DNA from: Candidatus Colwellbacteria bacterium RIFCSPLOWO2_12_FULL_43_11
Lineage (GTDB): Bacteria; Patescibacteriota; Minisyncoccia; UBA6257; Colwellbacteraceae
Length of the DNA: 9,527 bases
Assembly (NCBI GenBank): GCA_001817805.1
Contig: MHJB01000016.1
Coordinates: 1-9,527 of the forward strand
Reading direction: 5' to 3'
Below, one piece after another: positions 5,101-9,527 of this stretch (position 1 is its first letter; every line of letters starts with the position of its first letter). The translations under genes and the position numbers were made by a program. A model generated the notes under the pieces. It was not told where the DNA came from, ran no database searches, and worked only from the letters and a program-made list of their open reading frames with translations.

Positions 5101-6576
5101 ATGTCCAAAGAATACAAATTACTCTTAGTTGTATTAATTATAGCCGCAGGGTTGCGTGTTGCCAATCTTGCCTCTTTACCACCGGGCCTCTACCCCGATG
5201 AAGCCATGAACGGCAGTAATGCCCAAGAAGCTTTAACTACCGGAGATTTCAAAATTTTTTATCCGGAAAATAACGGCCGTGAAGGATTGTTTATGAACAT
5301 TCAGGCGATGTTTGTCGCTACTCTTGGCAACAAGCCCTGGGTTTTAAGACTCCCCAGCGCTATATTCGGAACATTTACGGTATTGGGTTTATATTTTTTG
5401 GCACGTGAGCTTTTCAGAAAAAAAGATACGATTATACCGATTGTTGCGTCGTTCTTACTAGCCACTAACTTTTGGCATATTAATTTTTCCCGTATCGGTT
5501 TCCGAGCTATCATGGCTCCGTTCTTTCTCGTCTGGGGCCTATACTTCTTCATTAAACTGAAGGAAAGTAAAAGGAGGTTTCTCTATGCGGTTATGGGCGG
5601 AGCACTCTATGGCTTAGGGTTTTACTCTTATATAGCTTACCGGGCAACCCCAGTTATTATGCTTATCGCTATGATTTATCTTTGGTTTGAAGCTAGAGAT
5701 AAAAACGAACTTAAAGATTTCTATAAGGCCACAGCTCTTTTTATCATCACATCAATATTGGTAGTGCTACCGCTTGCCCTATACTTTTTAGATAATCCAG
5801 GGAGCTTCTTGGGTCGGACAACTCAAGTGTCGGTTTTTAGTTCAGACTCGCCTATTAAAGACTTGGCTCTAAACAGCTTGAAAACCTTGGGCATGTTTAA
5901 TTTCGCCGGGGATTATAACTGGAGGCACAATATTTCGGGGCAACCGGAACTCTTCTGGCCAGTCGGTCTCTTATTCATCTTGGGAACCGTACTAACTATT
6001 AAATCTGCCTTTAAAAAAGATATAAGCAAGAAAGACGTTAGATGGCCGGCACTTATAACTCTCGGTTGGTTCGGTGTGGCCGCCTCGCCCGTAGTTGTCT
6101 CTAACGAAGGTCTACCTCACGCCTTAAGAGCAATACTTATGATACCTCCGGTCGTTATTATGGCTGCTTGGGGAGGCGATTTTATTTACCGAAACATTAA
6201 AGAAAGGTTCTCGGTAGAAACAACAAAAAAAATCGTAGCGATTATGGCCATTCTTATGGTAATAGAAGCCTGGCACAGCTACTTCGTAGTCTGGGGCAAA
6301 AACCCAAACACTGCTGACGCTTTCAGCGCCAACTACGTAAAACTGGCCGAAGAAGTAAACCAAATGCCGATTTTAACGTCTAAAGTGATAGTAGTAAATG
6401 CCTCTGGCATTGATGTAAGAGGTATACCTATGCCTGCCCAAACAGTAATGTTTTTGACAAACTCTTTTACGGAAGAAGGAAGATTAAATAAAAATATATC
6501 TTATATTACTCCGGAAAAGCTGAAATTGATTTCATTACCGCCCGAGTCGGTAATTAGGTTTCTGAACGAGGAGTAA
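5101..6576 (+). CDS. GT-C fold glycosyltransferase, ArnT/PMT-like (GT39/GT83-type)
   Basis: A 491-residue polytopic membrane protein with about 11 predicted helices, from 6-22 to 374-390. GT-C enzymes use polyprenyl-phosphate sugars and act on the outer face of the membrane, on lipids, glycans or proteins. The first loop after helix 1 carries PPGLYPDEA (27-35), where D33/E34 match the catalytic acidic motif of PMT/ArnT enzymes; N58-G59-R60-E61 follows in the same loop. HALR (340-343) before a late helix is also typical. A short soluble tail (about 400-491) is at the C-terminus. Donor and acceptor cannot be deduced. It is the only plus-strand gene in the window. It faces the membrane protein at 4421-5083 head to head and ends exactly against the stop of the gene at 6577-6819 with no terminator between. 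Confidence 0.88.
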   Translation: MSKEYKLLLVVLIIAAGLRVANLASLPPGLYPDEAMNGSNAQEALTTGDFKIFYPENNGREGLFMNIQAMFVATLGNKPWVLRLPSAIFGTFTVLGLYFLARELFRKKDTIIPIVASFLLATNFWHINFSRIGFRAIMAPFFLVWGLYFFIKLKESKRRFLYAVMGGALYGLGFYSYIAYRATPVIMLIAMIYLWFEARDKNELKDFYKATALFIITSILVVLPLALYFLDNPGSFLGRTTQVSVFSSDSPIKDLALNSLKTLGMFNFAGDYNWRHNISGQPELFWPVGLLFILGTVLTIKSAFKKDISKKDVRWPALITLGWFGVAASPVVVSNEGLPHALRAILMIPPVVIMAAWGGDFIYRNIKERFSVETTKKIVAIMAILMVIEAWHSYFVVWGKNPNTADAFSANYVKLAEEVNQMPILTSKVIVVNASGIDVRGIPMPAQTVMFLTNSFTEEGRLNKNISYITPEKLKLISLPPESVIRFLNEE

Positions 6577-6819
6577 TTAGAGACTATTTATATCTGAGTC
6601 CACTTGCTGAAATTCTCCGTCCAATTCATCCAGGCCTATGCCATCAATAGACTGGTTAATGGAGGTTGTAGTGTCTTCCGTCAAAGCCTGCGGTTCCGTG
6701 TTTATAACCGGAGTGTTTTCTACCGGAGCCGATACATTAGGCTGCATCATCCAAAAAGACAAACCGACTACAACCGCTACCCCGATTACTGTCGCTATGA
6801 TGTAAAAATTTTTGTTCAT
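6577..6819 (-). CDS. 80-residue membrane-anchored acidic protein, unknown function
   Basis: The 80 residues begin with a basic MNKN, one membrane helix (about 5-25, FYIIATVIGVAVVVGLSFWM) and then an acidic, Thr/Ser/Asn-rich segment of some 55 residues that should lie outside the cell. The end, GLDELDGEFQQVDSDINSL, alternates acidic and hydrophobic residues like a short amphipathic helix. I recall similar tails in small Patescibacteria proteins encoded beside secreted coiled-coil proteins, but cannot name a function. The gene starts 22 nt after the coiled-coil gene at 6842-7516, so both probably share a transcript and act together at the cell surface. There is no SD. Its stop codon directly abuts that of the convergent glycosyltransferase. 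Confidence 0.78.
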   Translation of the reverse strand: MNKNFYIIATVIGVAVVVGLSFWMMQPNVSAPVENTPVINTEPQALTEDTTTSINQSIDGIGLDELDGEFQQVDSDINSL

Positions 6820-6841
6820 AGTTTTAGTTATAAATTAATTA

Positions 6842-7516
6842 TTATTGTTCTTGGGACGGAGACGTGCTGTCTTCATCCACCCTTGGAATTTGGGCTAAAG
6901 TAGTCGCTGCCTTTCTTACCGCTTCCTTTGCGGCTTTTACAGCTTCTCTAACGACAGTCAAGTTATCATGAAGACACTTACGAGCTTTGCCTATATCTAC
7001 TCTGAGGTTGTTTTCGGTAGTTACGGTTACTATACAAGTATTTCCGGCCTGCACCTGAACCGCACTACGAGCACTAGTTATTGAGCTAAGAGCATCGGTT
7101 ATGGCCGTGCGCACGGTACTCACATCTAATCCTCTACCCTCTGCCTTATCGGCCCTGGAAGCAATCCTTTCTAAAACATCCTCTAGCCTATCTAGTACGT
7201 TGGAGAAGTGGTCGAGCATACGGGCATTAAGCTCATCCAACCTGACATCAATTCTTTCCACAACCTCTCTCCTTCTTTCATCCTTCACTTTCTGGAGTTG
7301 CGCCCTTAAAGCTTCTCTTTTGTCTTGTATTTCTCCTTGGAGTTCGGCTTTTTCGGCATCCATACGTGTCTTAAAATCATCACGCATTTCCATTATTTCA
7401 GACCTAACCCTCTCACGATCGGTTTCTAATGTATTCCCTGTTGTAGTGCCAGTTTGAGCCGACACGGGGAAAGCCAGAAAAACCGCTAAAAACGAGTAAA
7501 TAAGTAATTTCTTCAT
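6842..7516 (-). CDS. Secreted coiled-coil protein, unknown function
   Basis: The 224-residue product starts with a clear signal peptide (MKKLLIYSFLAVFLAFPVSA, cleavage likely after A20), so it is exported by Sec. Residues 31-127 are a highly charged heptad-like stretch rich in Glu, Arg and Lys (for example REALRAQLQKVKDERRREV), a probable coiled coil. The second half, 128-207, is a further helical region containing two cysteines, C161 in NTCIVTV and C181 in KARKCLHDN, which could form a disulfide outside the cell. The C-terminus is short and polar. I can assign no enzymatic activity. It lies 22 nt upstream of the anchored 80-residue protein and is preceded by its own promoter, so the two look like a small surface module. 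Confidence 0.8.
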   Translation of the reverse strand: MKKLLIYSFLAVFLAFPVSAQTGTTTGNTLETDRERVRSEIMEMRDDFKTRMDAEKAELQGEIQDKREALRAQLQKVKDERRREVVERIDVRLDELNARMLDHFSNVLDRLEDVLERIASRADKAEGRGLDVSTVRTAITDALSSITSARSAVQVQAGNTCIVTVTTENNLRVDIGKARKCLHDNLTVVREAVKAAKEAVRKAATTLAQIPRVDEDSTSPSQEQ

Positions 7517-7560
7517 TTTTTATATTTTATATATTTGACCTTTAGTTAACGCCTACGAAT

Positions 7561-7569
7561 ATTATAGCA
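7561..7569 (-). promoter_or_regulatory. Extended -10 promoter of the coiled-coil gene
   Basis: The minus strand reads TGCTATAAT, a perfect extended -10 element, with no convincing -35. A start near 7554 gives a leader of about 38 nt. An AAAGG (near 7541) is too far, about 20 nt, from the ATG to be a good SD. Confidence 0.5.
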
Positions 7570-7589
7570 AACTTATGTTTAAAAACACA

Positions 7590-8084
7590 CTAAACTTTAA
7601 GCCACCCACCTACCACTACCCCGGCTATTATGGCCCCTCCGCCCGTTAAAAGCATCTTAACGCCATGCTTAAACTTACTTGTTTTAGAGAATTCTGCGCC
7701 AACCATTCCTAATATGAAAAGGCAAACCAAAGATAAGCCTACCGAAATTTTTAAAGCCGTGTTTACCTCCCAAAAAAGATAAGGCAGAAGAGGAACGAAA
7801 CCCGAAAAAACATATGAGGCGAACATAACTAAACTGCCTATAAGCGGCTCACGCGAAGAAACATCTCTCCGCTTCACGTACTCTTCAGCGGACTCTTCCG
7901 ACATAAAACTGCCCACACCCATAGAAAAAGCTTCCACAAAAATTAATACTGCGCCGGTAACTACGATTGTGGAAGCATTAACTCCGGCGGTAGCAATACC
8001 CGAAAGTAAACCAACGGTAGAAGCTAAGCTGTCTTCAACTCCGAAAACGAAGTTTCTTATATATAACGCCTTAACCCATTTCAT
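7590..8084 (-). CDS. VIT1/CCC1-family metal transporter, short form
   Basis: The 164-residue protein is built mostly of membrane helices (about five). VIT1/CCC1 proteins move Fe2+ or Mn2+ out of the cytoplasm, in eukaryotes into vacuoles. The family signatures are visible: VFGVEDSLASTVGLLSGIA at 13-31 (helix 1, with the acidic residue E17/D18) and EAFSMGVGSFMSEESAEEY at 51-69 (helix 2 and the exit). Only some 20 residues separate helices 2 and 3, so the long cytoplasmic Glu-rich metal-binding domain of plant and protozoan VIT1 is missing, as in other short bacterial members. The ATG is 8 nt past the ogt stop with an AAGAAG SD-like stretch, so it belongs to the nth-ogt transcript. Substrate is inferred from family only. 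Confidence 0.85.
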   Translation of the reverse strand: MKWVKALYIRNFVFGVEDSLASTVGLLSGIATAGVNASTIVVTGAVLIFVEAFSMGVGSFMSEESAEEYVKRRDVSSREPLIGSLVMFASYVFSGFVPLLPYLFWEVNTALKISVGLSLVCLFILGMVGAEFSKTSKFKHGVKMLLTGGGAIIAGVVVGGWLKV

Positions 8085-8092
8085 TGTTCTTC

Positions 8093-8350
8093 TTAATAGT
8101 TTATGGCCTTTTCCCTTCTAAGCAAAGCTAACTTTTTAGCCCTACCTCTGTTATACCCTCCCAAAGTCCCATCGCTTTTTATTACCCGGTGGCAAGGAAT
8201 TGATTTTTTGAAATTACTTTTTAAAACAGTGCCTACCGCGCGGTAGGCCTCGGGGCTTCCCGCTTTTCGTGCCACCTCCTTATAAGTTAAAGTCTTGCCT
8301 TTAGGTATGGCTTTAACAACAGCTAATACTTTTTCTTTAAAACTCGCCAT
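8093..8350 (-). CDS. ogt: Single-domain O6-alkylguanine-DNA alkyltransferase (MGMT/Ogt family)
   Basis: These proteins flip out O6-alkylguanine and transfer the alkyl group to their own cysteine. The 85 residues from M at 8350 form only the C-terminal DNA-binding/active-site domain: GKTLTYKEVARKAG (18-31, helix-turn-helix start), YRAVG (36-40, with the Arg finger R37), IPCHRVI (51-57, acceptor C53) and GGYNRGRAKKLALLRRE (64-80). The N-terminal domain of full Ogt/MGMT is absent. C53 is kept, so it is not an ATL protein (Trp at this place) and could be active. The frame is open up to 8410 (105 codons), but the start MASFKEKV at 8350 fits the family. It overlaps the nth end by 14 nt, suggesting translational coupling. 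Confidence 0.88.
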   Translation of the reverse strand: MASFKEKVLAVVKAIPKGKTLTYKEVARKAGSPEAYRAVGTVLKSNFKKSIPCHRVIKSDGTLGGYNRGRAKKLALLRREKAINY

Positions 8351-8990
8351 ATTTATAAAGTGGGCATTTATCGTGGGCGTGACGTTTCGCCGAACAATAT
8401 TTACGTCCATAGTCTATCAGCCTATAGGTAAATAAAAACCACTCCTCTTTCGGCAAAATAGCCACTAAGTCTTTTTCTATTTTATTAGGATCTGTTTCGT
8501 CCGTAAGCCCCAACCTCTTAGAAAGTCTTTTAACATGAGTATCCACCGCGATTCCCTCCACTACTCCGTAAGCATTGCCCAAAATGACATTGGCGGTTTT
8601 TCTGCCTACTCCGGGAATAGTAAGCATCTGCGCCATTGTTTTGGGTAATTTGCCGCTGAATTTATCTTCAACAAATTTCGCCCCGGATAAAATACTTTTC
8701 GCCTTATTATGATAGAAACCGGTAGGTTTTATATCTTGCTCAAATTCACGCTTCTCCGCTTTTAAATAATCTTTAAATCTTGGATACTTTTTAAATAATT
8801 TTTGAGTTACTTCGTTAACCTTTTTATCGGTACACTGAGCCGATAAAACCACTGCCACATAAAGCTCCCAATTATTGGAAAATTTTAGGGCAATTTTCGC
8901 TTGCGGGAAAAGCTTCTTAAGTTCGGTGTTTATTTTTAGCGCCCTCTTTTTAAGCTCTTCAAACTCCCTTTCGCCTAATTCCTTCTTCAT
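8337..8990 (-). CDS. nth: Endonuclease III (DNA glycosylase/AP lyase) with a degenerate Fe-S motif
   Basis: Nth removes oxidised pyrimidines and cuts the AP site in base-excision repair. The 217-residue protein has the normal six-helix core: VVLSAQCTDKKVN (47-59), the helix-hairpin-helix LTIPGVGRKTANVILG (123-138) with catalytic K131, and VDTHVKRLSKRLGL (149-162) with catalytic D150. The usual C-terminal ligands C-x6-C-x2-C-x5-C are altered to C199-x6-H206-x2-C209-x5-G215, so only two Cys (and perhaps one His) remain and the protein stops two residues later. The cluster is probably lost or changed. The ogt ATG lies inside the last codons. The start is 5 nt after the histidine-kinase stop, with TTAGG as a weak SD. 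Confidence 0.93.
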   Translation of the reverse strand: MKKELGEREFEELKKRALKINTELKKLFPQAKIALKFSNNWELYVAVVLSAQCTDKKVNEVTQKLFKKYPRFKDYLKAEKREFEQDIKPTGFYHNKAKSILSGAKFVEDKFSGKLPKTMAQMLTIPGVGRKTANVILGNAYGVVEGIAVDTHVKRLSKRLGLTDETDPNKIEKDLVAILPKEEWFLFTYRLIDYGRKYCSAKRHAHDKCPLYKYGEF

Positions 8991-8995
8991 AAAAC

Positions 8996-9527
8996 CTAAC
9001 TAATTGGCAACTCAATAGTGAATCTTGAACCCCTATCCCTTCCCTCCGACTCGGCATAGATTTTACCTTCGTGAGCTTGGATGATGTTTTTGGTAACAGC
9101 CATACCGATACCACGACCTGTGGCGTAGAGCTTTTCGGCCTCTTTACCCCTTTGAAAATACTGATTAAAGAGCTTACTTAACTCTTCGGAAGTTAAACCA
9201 ATGCCGGTATCTTCAATGACTATTTTATATATTTGCCTGTCTTTCTCTATTGGATGGACCATTCTCACGCCCGTAATGGTTAAACTTCCATTGGGCTTAT
9301 TATATTTAATGGCATTATCAATTACATTAACCAATGCCTCTCTTATCTTGTGTTCGTCTAAGTTCAAAGCCGTACCGTCTTCCGTATTCACTTTAATAGA
9401 TAAATTCCTTTTCTGTATCTCCGCTTCCAACTCTTTAAGCACACTGTCCACTAGCGTCTTAATCTTAACTTGAGTTTTGCTCAAAATACTCTTCCCTACC
9501 TCCATCTGGGAGATGTCCAGGAGTTCG
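8996..9527 (-). CDS. Sensor histidine kinase, C-terminal part (5' end outside window)
   Basis: The frame is open to the window edge, so the sensor and most of the HisKA domain lie beyond it. The visible 176 codons start ELLDISQMEVGK, typical of the end of the second HisKA helix, then the HATPase_c domain. Numbering from the first visible Met (9505): N box EALVNVIDNAIKY at 56-68 with N60 and N64, G1 box EDTGIGL at 98-104, an F-box-like LFNQYFQRG at 112-120, G2 box GRGIGMAV at 130-137 and the final GSRFTIELPI. The ATP-binding site is complete, so the kinase is probably active. Any partner response regulator must be upstream or elsewhere. nth starts 5 nt downstream, so it is co-transcribed. Confidence 0.93.
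   Translation of the reverse strand, partial: ELLDISQMEVGKSILSKTQVKIKTLVDSVLKELEAEIQKRNLSIKVNTEDGTALNLDEHKIREALVNVIDNAIKYNKPNGSLTITGVRMVHPIEKDRQIYKIVIEDTGIGLTSEELSKLFNQYFQRGKEAEKLYATGRGIGMAVTKNIIQAHEGKIYAESEGRDRGSRFTIELPIS

Noticed and set aside
1..9527. CRISPR arrays, tRNA or rRNA genes, transposase genes.
   Set aside because: I saw no spaced direct repeats, no tRNA-like T-arm and acceptor pairs, no complete rRNA sequence and no transposase-like protein.

Overview
The window looks like chromosomal DNA of a Candidate Phyla Radiation (Patescibacteria, probably Parcubacteria-like) bacterium. I infer this from compact genes on mostly one strand, few clear Shine-Dalgarno (SD) sites, a SecA with an extra block in its first ATPase domain, stripped-down versions of common enzymes (single-domain Ogt, short VIT1-like transporter, short HPF), small secreted coiled-coil proteins of unknown role, and an intergenic palindrome (CCTGCC...GGCAGG) that I remember from such genomes. 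No search could be run, so the taxonomic call is an inference.

Region 1 (1-2989, minus strand): secA lies 5 nt downstream of hpf, the usual hpf-secA pair. Just upstream is a 29-residue lysine/serine microprotein gene closed by a strong hairpin. SecA is complete except that its stop codon is cut by the window edge.

Region 2 (2990-4420): a structured 230-bp gap with a perfect DnaA box and three hairpins, then murB (peptidoglycan precursor synthesis), then a 266-bp gap. That second gap holds a nested inverted-repeat element and what looks like a roughly 61-nt RNA gene with its own promoter and terminator, exposing an SD-like AGGAGGU. This RNA is either a stand-alone small RNA or an attenuator in the murB leader, and it is the most interesting unexplained signal in the window.

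Region 3 (4421-6576): a divergent pair only 17 bp apart, consisting of a single-pass membrane protein of uncertain family (minus) and an ArnT/PMT-like GT-C glycosyltransferase (plus). The glycosyltransferase is the only plus-strand gene, and its stop codon abuts the stop codon of the next convergent gene.

Region 4 (6577-9527, minus strand): a partial histidine kinase, nth, ogt and a VIT1/CCC1-family transporter form a tightly packed series (5-nt gap, 14-nt overlap, 8-nt gap). After a 73-bp gap with an extended -10 promoter come a secreted coiled-coil protein and an 80-residue anchored protein. nth and ogt together give base-excision and alkylation repair. The Nth protein has lost part of its iron-sulfur cluster ligand set.
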